A DNA stretch of 64,000 bases from Arenicola marina (Eukaryota > Annelida > Polychaeta > Arenicolidae). Both the position numbers and the translations under genes were made by a program. The stretch covers positions 4,531,059 through 4,595,058 of the forward strand of contig OZ025253.1 in the NCBI GenBank assembly GCA_964019135.1. Reading direction: 5' to 3'. How positions within the stretch are numbered: position 1 is the first letter of the stretch; the number at the start of each line of letters is the position of its first letter. Positions 36,414 through 48,699 of this stretch are shown piece after piece. Below the pieces are notes generated by a model that had not been told where the DNA came from, searched no databases, and saw only the letters and a list, made by a program, of their open reading frames with translations.

Positions 36414-36545
36414 GGCGGATCCAAGTTCAGGGGGTCCTGATCCGCCCCCCCTTCTGAGGAATAACGCAATCTGAGGCGGCGTGGACTCCCCCCCCCCCCC
36501 ATTTGAGGCGGCGTGGACCGCCCCCCCCACCCCCCCCCCCCCCCC
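36414..36545. repeat. GGGCGGATCC-type dispersed repeat with poly-C (unit B)
   Basis: It matches 20,025-20,112 but has a tandem repeat of the ATTTGAGGCGGCGTGGAC segment and longer C runs. Confidence 0.55.
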
Positions 36546-36696
36546 GATCGTCCAAAAGTTTAGTGAAGTTACCGTGCAGTATGAAGGCGTGGTAAACGAA
36601 TGCAGCTAGATTAACATGGTGATTCTTTTTAAGGTGGGCAATAATAAAACAAGAAGTCAGTGAGGACACTGATGATGACGAAAATCGACTTTGGGT

Positions 36697-38455
36697 CAAA
36701 GAGCGTGTCTTTTGCAACCAGTCCCGACTCTCTGGCGTCGCTATTAAGCGAACGGCGGCCATCGACGAGTAAGAAGTGCCGGTCGATATCGCCGTTCACT
36801 CATAATGGGAGCCTCAGCAAAGAGGTGTGCAACTCTTGCGAGCGCTCTACCGGCCAAACTAAGCGTCCTAGAGCAATTATATGGCGACTTTCGCTGATCA
36901 ACCTGCCATCTCTCTCTCGCTTCATGCCAAATCTCCCTAGCTCGAATATTAATCGAGTTATGGCCCTTTGAACGTCAAAACGCCACTTAACGCGAGGTGG
37001 ACGTCAACTATTGCTTTCACATCGATGCCATTGGGCGCACATGACGTCACTGACGCTTACCAAATGAAACAAATTGGCTTTCCAACAGTTCATATGTTAC
37101 CTACTTATAAACTTATAGTGAAAATGAATTGCTTTCACAATTTTGTCCGGTAACGTTAACTTCGACGTCATCTTTGACGCGCACGTTTTGGTACTGAGAA
37201 AAAAGTTACCCACGGCAGCATCTGTCCCTGGATATACGGTACAACGTCAAATAACTCGGAAGTCGCCATGAGGTATAATAACCGAGTAATGACCTTTGTA
37301 AAATTATGACGTCGTGACGTCATGGTGACGTCATGATGTGACGCACGACAACGTCCAAGTAGCAATGGGCCAAAGTTCACTGTCACATCTCATTTGAATA
37401 AAGAGCTAGGCGATGGGACGAATAGTCCTTCAGCTATGGTATGACGGATGGGCAAAAGTTGCATTTGTTTATCATTGCGGAGACACGGATACCGACGACA
37501 ATATCAAAGAACACTGCAGGCGAAGTGATATAGCAACTAATTTGTTTATTGTGCTAGTTCTCTGGAGATGAATGTTCCCTACCATTCGGCGCCAAGAGCA
37601 CAGCTCTAGCATGTTTTTTGTGATTTTCGACCTATATTTCAAGGTGTACACAATCTCCATTCACTCATCATTGGCGGCCCCGCAAAGGTGTCGTCCCACT
37701 TCAAAGCGCTCTAGCGCCGTAACTAGACAGCATCCGCCTAATTGACGCATTAGGTGATCTGTAGATGCTTATCGGCAACTAGTTGGCGAAAAGATTGCAA
37801 TTTTTAAAAAATTATCAGAATGTTGACGATTTTTCTTTAAGGAGCAAGAATATGTATGTTTATCATTAAGCCAATTGTTTCGTTGCCATGGAAACGAAAA
37901 ATAATATTGCGATCGCCGTGTTTGTGCTGAAGCTTGCTTTGCGATAATAGTAACACAATGTGTGGCGAAGGAGACTGAAATAACTTGAACGGAAGTAGGT
38001 CATAGTCACTCAAGTTCACTTTTCCCCATAGGATCCAATGTTAAACGATTTCAACTATATACCAAAAAGTAATACAGCTATATCACCGTGTTCGCAAATT
38101 ATGACCCAGCTTAGTATTATCTATCCCCAGCTGCAAGCATTGAGTGATTACTTGAAAAAATGTATTTCTTCAAAAAATCGCTGTGACCTTAACCTTTGAC
38201 TATTTGATCTGCATAACCAATATGTTGTAGCCCTATTGCGTTATTATTAGGCAATAATGATTGCAAATCGATGTATGCATCCATTAGGACGCAATGAGAC
38301 TTGTAATTTTCAAGTGAAACAGATATCGTTACATACTTACAAACTAACAAGCAAACACGACCGACCGACATATACCGAAAATTGAAAAGTTCAATTTTCG
38401 TCATAATAAACAAACAAACACGACCGACTGACAAATGACGAAAATTGAAAATTTC
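36697..38455. repeat. Interspersed repeat family R, copy 1
   Basis: It is related to about 50,560-52,706. Shared blocks include ATTGGCGGCCCCGCAAAGG (37,670; 51,247), TGACGTCATGGTGACGTCATG-like tandem sites (37,310-37,340; 50,888-50,920), GACGCACGACAACGTCCA, and an end of palindromic GAAAATTGAAAA/TTTTCAATTTTC sequence followed by ATAATAAA. Its first ~270 bp also recurs in the arms of the large palindrome (42,697-42,920). No intact protein is seen; probably a retroelement, class uncertain. Confidence 0.65.
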
Positions 38456-38599
38456 AATGCTGTTTCAGTTCAACTATAGGGAATAACCTAAACACAACAC
38501 AAAATTGACTTTTTTTAAATCATACGTCAGTGAAGTTCCAAGTAAACACCGAATTTACACCAACTGATCATGTAATCGAGTACCAGTTTGAACCCGTAA

Positions 38600-38790
38600 G
38601 GTCGTTCGCGCATCGCGTGGTCAGTCAAGCCGTGCTGCATTAGAAAGGGTGCGGGGGGGGATGGGGGGGGGCGGGAGGGGGGTAGTGGGAGTGGAGTCAG
38701 GGGTCCAACGTCGTCTTTGGCAGGGTGCCCAATTTTGATTTGACTCGTAGTGCTGTAACTTGATACAGCTGCTGCCTTAGAACCTCACTG
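38600..38790. repeat. Dispersed repeat, related to 46,705-46,890
   Basis: Matching blocks are CGCATCGCGTGGTCAGTCAAG (against GCGTCGCATGGTAAGTTAAG), TGGCAGGGTGC and ATACAGCTG. A G-rich run (38,648-38,690) is inserted here. The two sites lie outside the two ends of the 5.2-kb palindrome region. Confidence 0.5.
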
Positions 38791-38829
38791 TCACTGAAGG
38801 GTGTATGGACAGGACGGCCGTACTACCAG

Positions 38830-39080
38830 AACGGCCGTATGGGTTCGGGTGGGTTGGTTGGCGGTCTATAGGGGTGGTGGGGTGGGGTGGAGGGGGGAGA
38901 GGTGCGTTAAGCTAGCAGCCAGGTGGGTTGGGTGGCGGTCTATAGGGGTGGTGATGAGGGGTGGATAGAGGAGAAGTGCGTGAAGCTAGCAGCCGGGTGG
39001 GTTGGGTGGCGTTCTATAGGGTTGGTGGGGAGGTGTGGAGGAAGGAGAGGTGCGTGAAGCTAGCAGCCGGGTCGATTGGC
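38830..39080. repeat. G-rich ~80-bp minisatellite
   Basis: Three units contain GGGTGGGTTGGGTGGCGGTC, CTATAGGGGTGGTG and GTGCGTGAAGCTAGCAGCC. One strand is strongly G-rich and could form quadruplexes. Confidence 0.8.
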
Positions 39081-41433
39081 GGGCCATGTGCATACTGTGC
39101 AGCAGGGGGTGGAGGCAGGGGATGGCGCTGGCAAAATACGGTTGGACCAGTCTTCATGTCCATGTTTGGTGGGTTTAAAACTCACACGGGCAATCTTGCC
39201 CCAAAAGGCTGCTGGTCGCTTAGTAGATAGCGGTAGAAAGATATCCAATGATTCCTCTTCTTTTTTTGCAATTGAATTGTTACAGCCAACAGATGAACGG
39301 TACATCATTGTGTTTTAAATGCATCAATGGTTCAAATTTGTAAGTCAAAGTCGCTTGTCACTATTCATGAGAGGTCTTAAGCTGACAGCTTGTTCAGCTG
39401 CTCGCATGTGAACACATTTGTGGTTCAGAGGGTCGTCGTCGGGTGACGCCAACGCCTTGCGTGTGATTGGCTAAATCTGGTCACGCGTTCAGAACATGTC
39501 GGCACCCGCCTGACGGGCGAAAATCAGTGTTTTATACTGGTGATGTGCGATTTTCTCGATGACGGTTTTATTTTGAACAAAACGATTGATTGGCAAATAG
39601 ATTTTATACCAACAGAGTTTAACTATTATATCACATTGCAGACGCCCGGTATTTTGCGAACTAGACCTCTGGAGATCGTTTCACTAAGCATGCTAAGGGT
39701 GTGTGCGATTTGCCTGAAACCAAAGCCGGTTTGCTCGAAACAGTGAAACTATTGAGGACGCTGGTTTGACGGTTTCGGTTCCTCGGAACTGCCAGCTCAA
39801 TCAACACATACACCATAGTTAACCATTATTGTAATGAATAGAGACTTATGGAGAAAAGTATGACAGTCCAATCGCGGGCAGAGAATGAAAGAGCCGGCAT
39901 ATTTTTGCTGGCATAAATTCATAAGCACATGGCCATTGCCAACATACATGCTGGAACTGTAAATAAATGAAACTCTGCGTTCGCCTGTAGGTGGGCAAAC
40001 CGTTGAAACCGGTTTCAAAAACGGTTTCGGTTTTCCCTCGGTTTGAGGTAAATCGAAAACGCCCTAAGAGTTACGAGCTCGTAACCGTATCTTTTACATG
40101 CTAATTTAACGACACATCGTAATGTTGCAATTAACCTTATTAAATGACCGTTACACGGCGATTACTGTGGTGCGGCCATCTAGGTGTAATTTATTTTCTA
40201 CCAATATCATTCATAAACATGTTTGCCATATATTTATGATAAATTAAACATTTTGCATTTCTCTTCGGTCCGGCAGTTATTTTCTTTTTATCTGCAATTA
40301 TTTGGGATCTTTTGGCGAAGTTTGACAATCATAGCTGCAAGCCTTGGAGAATTATTAATCGAGGACAGAGACAAGAAACGGCGAAATGATTACAGACACA
40401 CAAACGGGAGGAAGTGACATGACTTGCGCTTGCATTCTGTCCACGTACAACAGATAAAGCATGTTATGGCCTAGGATGTTAAGTCTAGTGCGAACAGGAG
40501 GGTGGTTTTACGAGCAGTAAACACAAATTGTCCAATATAAGGCGGCTCCCTTGATTTTCGTCACTTTTATTTGAACAGGCGGCAGGGGGTGCGATCTTAT
40601 CCCATATAAACCCTCACCCTACGACCCTCTTCTGCATATTTAGATATGCTGCTGGTTTCTTCTTTTAACATTAAAGATGTAGGGGGGCAGGGGGGTCAGT
40701 CACTTGAGCTTTGATCTTACGTCGGCCATACTGGTGGCAGATCTTGCATTTTCGCCAGCAACACGTCCCCCATGCAGTAACAGACATTCTCACGCTTTTC
40801 CTGACTCTAACCCGCTTACAAAGTTATCAAATGTATTGTAAATGTGTAACAATCGCCTTCCCACTCATTCTGCCAACATGGATCACCCAAAGCGTGTCTC
40901 CGTAGTTTGACTTTGTGCTTCCATACATAAGCGGGTCAGTTCACGGGCAAGGGAAATTTGTGTTATGCCTTTTGATGGCTAGGTACAAATAATTTATTTG
41001 CATTGGAAATTTATGTGGCATCAGTAATTTATCTGACATACAGTGCTTAAAGTTGCATGTGGAGTTGTTTCGCTGTTTTTGAATGCCAAATTTGCGTATA
41101 AGAACATAAACCTAAGGCCTTAATGTTCATAACAGACAATAAACACCTACCATATCGCACACCAATTATCTGCCAATGAGCAAAACATTTTAAATTCATG
41201 AATTGTCCGCCATAAAAATGAAAACTTGTGCTGATTTGAAACGTCATGAACGTGTGTACACAAGTCGTTTACCGGTGCCACCGACAGGGGGCCCAAGCGC
41301 TAAATTATATGAGACAATAGAAGCATCCGGAGCGCCACTTTTCTTTGGCGGTGGCCGTTGACACTGCTTGTGGTCAAAGGTAACATTTCCTGTTTATGTT
41401 TATTTTGGTACAGGCGTTGCAACGGTCAGCTCC
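39081..41433. other. Gene-poor stretch
   Basis: No exon or RNA is supported. A pair of GGTTTCGG/CCGAAACC-rich segments at about 39,700-39,785 and 39,995-40,050 (GAAACCGGTTTCAAAAACGG) suggests a small inverted-repeat element. The rest is AT-rich unique-looking sequence. Confidence 0.45.
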
Positions 41434-43132
41434 ACATGTAGCTTTAACTTGCGAACAATATTCTTTAGTAGTTTGAATATATATAATAACAAAGTTTACA
41501 TATGATTCACGCCTGCCATTTCCTAGAATAATCCATTTCGTTGGCACACATGACATTATCTGACTATGTGAGTGTCAAGTCCGTACGAAATAGATTTGTC
41601 ATCATGCGAAAGGAGGCAAACAACCCGCAGTGATGGCATTATTATGATGACTTTCCCACTCGAGATGCAGGAGTTTGGCATAAAAAGTGGCTTTAGAACA
41701 TGCATATTATTGTATACAAATATGTGTATCCTTATCACTAAGAACATATACACCTTATTTCAAATATTGTTTAAGTTTCGGGAATATTAAGTTTAAGGGA
41801 AGATATTGCTCTATGAGTAAGTTTAACGGGAATCGTTGTTTCAAATAGGGCTCGCGTCCATTAGTGCAGTGCAATTGATTTTTTTGGTCCCTTGAAACAG
41901 GTCTCCTGCTACTCGGCGACTGTTTGCTAACACTTGTGCATGATAACGTAGGTGTGTCGGTGGGGTGGGTGCAAGGTGGCGGCAGACAAGCATCCAGAAA
42001 GGTTAGGACAGGCCCAGGACATTGCCGCTGGTGACAGGAGCACAGCTGCCCAGTCCGAAGTGGGTGGTACGTGACCCGCATCGACATTAGGTGAGAGATT
42101 CGAGAGCAAACTGATGAGGTAGAGCGCGCCGGACCATTACTCCCACTTGTCTTATTATTGACTTGTTATGACGTATTTAAAGTATCCAACTTAGGTCAGT
42201 AAATCTCTTGAAGCAGCTATCAGGAACGCGAACTGCATCCGGCGGTCGTTCGTTAACTGTTAACCGCTAACATACTTGCATGAAAAACGTGTGGATCGGG
42301 TGGGCGTAGCTCTAAGCGATTAGGATAACAGTCACACACAAGGGTCGCCAGGCATTAAGTTGAGAGGCTGCGATAGACATGTTCGTGGCCAAGATAAATC
42401 AGAAGTCAAGTTTCGTTTGACCCGACGCGACGACGCACCAGTATCAAGCGTTCTATGTGACACGATCTGACTGGAAACGCGCGTCATTACCGCAGTAGGA
42501 GAGAGAGAAAAGTGGTACAGAGAGGCCAAGTAAAGATTAGACATTTCCTGTGAAATCAGATTCGGATCAGAGGCAACACTCTTGGATCTGGTTGTTAAGT
42601 CACTGGTTATGTATTCATAGAACAGATAATCTCATTTGTAGAAGCTTTAAGTATTGTTACTTTAAAGTAATACTAGTACAGACGCCTATAAGCATTCTAC
42701 GGCGGCCATCGCAACCCGAAGGGGTGTCGGTCGATATCGCCGTTGACTCATAATGGGAGCCTCAGCAAGGTTGGGGCACCTCTTGCGAGCGTTCCAGCGG
42801 CCAAACCAACCATCCTAGGGCAATTCTGTGGCGATTTACCATAGTCAACCATACATTTCTCTCTCGCTTCATGCCAAATCTGGGTTCCCTATCTCAAATA
42901 CTAACCGAGTTATGGCCATAATCTGTATACTGTACGACGGGCTGGTGATTTTGAATTTTTGATATGCTATGGTGCATATGGATTTTCATCGAGCCTATTT
43001 ACCGTGCAGTAATGCTATAAACCCGCCAATAGTTCCGTTTTTATTGTCTAATTACCAGACGGGTTCGTTTACGGCGGGGTTTGAAGCATTAACACTTGCT
43101 ATCACACTTTGAAGTATCGTCGTGAACATGTT
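41434..43132 (+). repeat. Left arm of 5.2-kb inverted repeat
   Basis: It pairs with 44,912-46,610: positions sum to 88,044 at the outer end, in the middle and at the inner end, so the 1,699-bp arms align without net gaps and with only scattered mismatches (for example TTGCGAAC against TTGTGAAC). It contains a piece of repeat family R at 42,697-42,920. No target duplication is seen at the outer ends. Confidence 0.92.
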
Positions 43133-44911
43133 TCGTTGGGGTTTGAGTCGTTGTCAGGAGTGAGGCGGAAGCGTGGTGCTGCGATGGACCTTATGGAAGG
43201 CCGATATCAGGATATTGTGGGGAAAACTACATTTTGAAAGCTATAATTTTACGAATATTGTCACCGCCCGAAACTGAGCAACCAGGCCATTGGACATCAA
43301 TCACATGCGACACGCCAACTATAACGCTGTCTGGCTGGCTCAGTGGGTATTGCATGGGACTTTGGATCCAAAAGTCGCGCGTTCGATCCCGCCTGGCTGC
43401 TTGCCATATTTTTCTTTCTTTCTGATCAAAATTGATATCAACAGAATGATTCGGCTTCAGGGCGTCATTTTGTTAAGTACTGTGGCTATAGTTTACCATG
43501 TTTAAAGGGAACCACCAGCCTGGCCTCTAACGCTGCTTTACCGATTCATATATTACCCAATTGTCTACCCTCCATATTACAGAATTTTTCGTCATATCTG
43601 TAGCTTACAATAACATTTAGAAGTGACCACCAGGCACGATTTCGCCGCCTAGGCAGGCGGCAGCCCTTTTTGGAGGAGTGTCTGCGATTGACCAATCAGG
43701 AGGCGATAATCTAATTTATTCAAACCGGAAATTGCGCCTATTGTGTGAGCAAAACAAGAGCGCGTGATCATCGGTAATAAAAATAGCTGCGATTCTAACT
43801 CCAGTCATGGCATTGTTGCGGAGTCAATCGTCGTAAGACGTATATCAATTTGTGTGGATGGTACTTTTCCATAATACACTAAGATCATGGTCTACTGCGC
43901 GGCTTGAAACTGCCGCTGTTCATCTGTAAATAGCGGCCCTAATCTCTCTCTTCGCGAGTTATGACGTAAGGCGGCGCCACATGAATAGTCACAATATGCG
44001 TCACTGCTCTAGGCAAAATGGCGCTCTGCTTGACATTGCTGGGGGCGGGTTGCCTTAATTTTTTTCTCCTTACCAGTCGGCCGAAAAAAAGCGTCAACAC
44101 TCGCCAATTTAATTTTAAGATGTAAACTTTCGATGCTGTGGGACTCCCCATGTTAAAGGGGACGAGAAACAGCTAGAAAAACTTATTTATTTCCAACCTA
44201 GGTCCCTTAAGCCTTGTTTTCCGTCACGAATGACTCGCTAAGTGGCATAGATTAATTAAAACAATTATTTTAAAGTGTGCACTATGCTTATTTTTTCCGT
44301 ATGCGTAAATTAATCCATTCGATAGGTGGCGCTGCGTATGATGTCACTGGATGGAGAGCGCGACAAGCTTCCGCTTTAGAACATTTAGAAGTTGTTTACA
44401 CTGTGCTTCCGACCAGTTTGCTTCAGAAAAAAAGTTTTGAAAGCGACGACAGTTTTGAATCGTTGGGGAATCGCGTTTGTTCCCAAATGCTTATGCATTT
44501 GAGCCAGTACTGGTTACGAAATCCGTGAAAGGTATATCAATAGGACACCGACAACTGTGAGGCGGGCACCATGCAGAGCCCGAGCCGAGAGCGACGGCGA
44601 GAAAGAAATGTCAGATGACTGGTGGCGCGGAAAACGAAAACGCGAGAATCCATACGACAGACTGGTGTGGTGTTGACAATGTCATCAGATGCCCACCACG
44701 CAAGAGTGAATTTGTTGTACAGAATACCGGCCTTGGAAGGATTATTGGATGGAAACTGTGACTGTGTTTGTGAACACCAGACTTTCAGCATTGTGTGCCT
44801 CAACATTGATTGCTGTCAATATAGCCATGAATCAATGTCTCTCAGCCAACACACAGCCTATGCCTAAGCTAGGGTACTGTCAATCCGAGGGTTCCGTGAT
44901 TCCGTGATATG
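43133..44911. other. Spacer of the 5.2-kb inverted repeat
   Basis: This is 1,779 bp of single-copy-looking sequence with a tRNA-like retroposon head (43,331-43,400). Open frames at 44,277-44,528 and on the minus strand at 44,537-44,806 have no recognisable family. No transposase is visible. Confidence 0.55.
43331..43400 (+). mobile_element. tRNA-like SINE head
   Basis: An A box TGGCTCAGTGGG (43,336-43,347) and a B box GTTCGATCCCG (43,381-43,391) are correctly spaced. The arms flanking TTTGGATCC can pair weakly (GACTT/AAGTC), but the acceptor ends do not pair. This therefore looks like a SINE promoter rather than a working tRNA. Confidence 0.55.
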
Positions 44912-46610
44912 AACATGTTCACGACGATACTTCAAAGTGTGATAGCAAGTGTTAATGCTTCAAACCCCGCCGTAAACGAACCCGTCTGGTAATTAGACAA
45001 TAAAAACGGAACTATTGGCGGGTTTATAGCATTACTGCGCGGTAAATAGGCTCGATGAAAAGCCATATGCACCATAGCATATCAAAAATTCAAAATCACC
45101 AGCCCGTCGTACAGTATACAGATTATGGCCATAACTCGGTTAGTATTTGAGATAGGGAACCCAGATTCGGCATGAAGCGAGAGAGAAATGTATGGTTGAC
45201 TATGGTAAATCGCCACAGAATTGCCCAAGGATGGTTGGTTTGGCCGCTGGAACGCTCGCAAGAGGTGCCCCCACCTTGCTGAGGCTCCCATTATGAGTCA
45301 ACGGCGATATCGACCGACACCCCTTCGGGTTGCGATGGCCGCCGTAGAATGCTTATAGGCGTCTGTACTAGTATTACTTTAAAGTAACAATACTTAAAGC
45401 TTCTACAAATGAGATTATCTGTTCTATGAATACATAACCAGTGACTTAACAACCAGATCCAAGAGTGTTGCCTCTGATCCGAATCTGATTTCACAGGAAA
45501 TGTCTAATCTTTACTTGGCCTCTCTGTATCACTTTTCTCTCTCTCCTACTGCGGTAATGACGCGCGTTTCCAGTCAGATCGTGTCACATAGAACGCTTGA
45601 TACTGGTGCGTCGTCGCGTCGGGTCAAACGAAACTTGACTTCTGATTTATCTTGGCCACGAACATGTCTATCGCAGCCTCTCAACTTAATGCCTAGCGAC
45701 CCTTGTGTGTGACTGTTATCCTAATCGCTTAGAGCTACGCCCACCCGATCCACACGTTTTTCATGCAAGTATGTTAGCGGTTAACAGTTAACGAACGACC
45801 GCCGGATGCAGTTCGCGTTCCTGATAGCTGCTTCAAGAGATTTACTGACCTAAGTTGGATACTTTAAATACGTCATAACAAGTCAATAATAAGACAAGTG
45901 GGAGTAATGGTTCGGCGCGCTCTACCTCATCAGTTTGCTCTCGAATCTCTCACCTAATGTCGATGCGGGTCACGTACCACCCACTTCGGACCGGGCAGCT
46001 GTGCTCCTGTCACCAGCGGCAATGTCCTGGGCCTGTCCTAACCTTTCTGGATGCTTGTCTGCCGCCACCTTGCACCCACCCCACCGACACACCTACGTTA
46101 TCATGCACAAGTGTTAGCAAACAGTCGCCGAGTAGCAGGAGACCTGTTTCAAGGGACCAAAAAAATCAATTGCACTGCACTAATGGACCCGAGCCCTATT
46201 TGAAACAACGATTCCCGTTAAACTTACTCATAGAGCAATATCTTCCCTTAAACTTAATATTCCCGAAACTTAAACAATATTTGAAATAAGGTGTATATGT
46301 TCTTAGTGATAAGGATACACATATTTGTATACAATAATATGCATGTTCTAAAGCCACTTTTTATGCCAAACTCTTGCATCTCGAGTGGGAAAGTCATCAT
46401 AATAATGCCATCACTGCGGGTTGTTTGCCTCCTTTCGCATGATGACAAATCTATTTCGTACGGACTTGACACTCACATAGTCAGATAATGTCATGTGTGC
46501 CAACGAAATGGATTATTCTAGGAAATGGCAGGCGTGAGTCATATGTGAACTTTGTTATTATATATATTCAAACTACTAAAGAATATTGTTCACAAGTTAA
46601 AGCTACATGT
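44912..46610 (-). repeat. Right arm of 5.2-kb inverted repeat
   Basis: It is the reverse complement of 41,434-43,132. Near-identity along the whole arm implies recent formation or ongoing conversion between the arms. Confidence 0.92.
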
Positions 46611-48699
46611 TTCGTTGATGGGTACCCGGAGCACAGTTTCAGCGGCACCGGCTAGCTTACAGTCAACCAATAGGAGCGGGCGAGTCAATTAGGCATTGTT
46701 TATAGAGGTGGTTGATGCGTCGCATGGTAAGTTAAGCCGTGTTGCAATTGTTGAGAGGGAATGATGAGTCAATCGTCATTGTTGGCAGGGTGCAAAATTT
46801 TGACTTTTCTCGGAGAGGCGAGGCATCGTTCAGGAAGCGGCAGTCGATGGTGTAACTTTATACAGCTGTTGTTTTAGACATTTGGGCCATAAAGAAAGTT
46901 GATACCGGGTCGGCGCTATGCAACAGTGGTTCTACAATTGGCGCCGAAGTAATTGGCTTTATTTGCCGGATGGAATTATGATAACTGAGGATGATCGAAG
47001 GACTCAGATCTCAGGGCCCGTGTCAAATTGGTAGGGGGGGTGGGGGCAGAGAGAAAACTTAGACTTAGATGATATATAATTTGCACTGGTGTATAAGTCG
47101 CACCCCTCGGACTCGACAAAAAGAGGTGTGACTTCTACACTGGAAATTACGGTAGTTTAAACAATATTTATTATTAGCCCAAAATATATATCTAACCAAA
47201 TTATAATAAAATTTAATTAATAACTGTTGTCATAATTGGTAGTTTTACATATTGTGATTTATACTACCGATTATACATCCGATTAAATAATCTAAATTTA
47301 ACAATTTGTATAATTTGTTCACACAAAAAGTCACTAAAATTTTAATAAATAAACAATATAATTGATAGTTCTACATGTTATATAAAATGCTGAATATGTC
47401 TAGCCACATAACTTTATCACTAAAAATAAATGAGACACAGTTAAAAAATATACAGTTTGCATTAAAATTGTTGATGAAAGTTGATGATGTTGATGAAAGT
47501 CAAGGAAATGGGGTACGCCATATGAAATATATAATGTGTGGTAACCTTTATATTTATTAGTATTTTGCAATGATTTTTCTTTATATATGTTGTAATATAG
47601 ACCTCTTACTTTAGTAGTCTCGAGGTAAACAAACAGAGACAGGATTCCGTTGATTTGAAATTCTCTTCTGGAGAGGCAATCATTTCTTCCTGCCTTGTAT
47701 GCAGAAAAATCAACTTTTCGTGGGGATTACAGCATCCTTGTGTCTACCCCTTTTTGGATTCCTGAACTGTCAAAACTTTTTCTGGTAGTCATCTGGCGAC
47801 AAAATGGTCGCTTCATAAGAGGACGAAAGACTTCACGGGCGGGTCGCGTCCTGGGCTGGAGCCACCGCCTCAGAACCGAAACAAATATTTGGACCTAGGC
47901 TTGTGCTAGAAATTTGTCCAGCCAGGAGCACTGCAATAAGTGAGTGACCAATGTTTTTTTTTATCCGCATCCATCTGCCATGCGGATTCTCAAAATTACT
48001 TTGTCTTTAAAGCCTTGGCCTTATCTTCGATCCTAGCAGACCTTGTGTGTACCAGATGCCACGCCTGTAGATTTCACCAACTGAATTTATTTGTCTTCAT
48101 CCAGTGACGTCACGCTCAAAAATGTATCGGAGGCAGAATACGCAGTGCGATTTACGCGCGGCTTGTGTTTTTTATTATCACAAATGTAGGAGGAACATAA
48201 GCTGTTAATCAGGCTCAAATAAACCATTATGGGTCTTAGCAGCCATACGCAAAATTTGTAAAAACATTTCCTGCCCCCTTTAAAGCCGTTTATCCTGCTT
48301 GCTCTCACACTGGGACAAATGCTTTGTCCTTTCGTCAAATAGTACCAGGATTAGTTTTTTGGCTAAAGCGGGTGTCCAACCTAATTTAATGGTAAATGGG
48401 TCAAAAAGCGAAAAAACTGAAGGAGGTCATTTAGTGCGTTTTCCGCAAAACTTATGACCTCATTTTACTCGAAAAAAACGCATCAAAAAGTGAACAATGA
48501 CCGAAAACTTGCGAAAGTAAAAAGTTAGTGGCCCAAATGGTGTGTATTGTTTGTCCGAAGGTCGTCTCTTACATTGCCGCTGCATGACACTTTGGTGAAA
48601 TTTTCCTCAAATTTTGTTTCCGGATTTTCTGGGGGTATGTGTTGGGATGACAGCACCGTGGCCACTGGTCATTCATTAGAGGACTAAACAAAATCACCC
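46611..48699. other. Gene-poor stretch with dispersed repeats
   Basis: 46,705-46,890 matches 38,600-38,790. At 47,090-47,150 the inverted pair TATAAGTCGCACC / GGTGTGACTT marks a small hairpin element. 48,393-48,520 (GTCATTTAGTGCGTTTTCCG) matches 52,190-52,300 in repeat family R. A 67-codon frame at 47,695-47,898 is unrecognised. Confidence 0.5.

Larger units (their letters stand above)
21595..36649. repeat. Tandem segmental duplication, unit B
   Basis: This is the second direct copy of the unit at 1-20,217. Offsets are +21,594 at the p24 exon, +21,829 at receptor exons 10-9 and +21,795 at exons 8-7. Beyond about 28,275 indels and substitutions become frequent. Its right end stops abruptly at 36,649, where unit A continues into element E. 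Confidence 0.9.

Noticed and set aside
43331-43400. Functional tRNA gene
   Set aside because: A and B boxes are present but the acceptor arms do not pair and the anticodon stem is weak. A SINE head is more likely.
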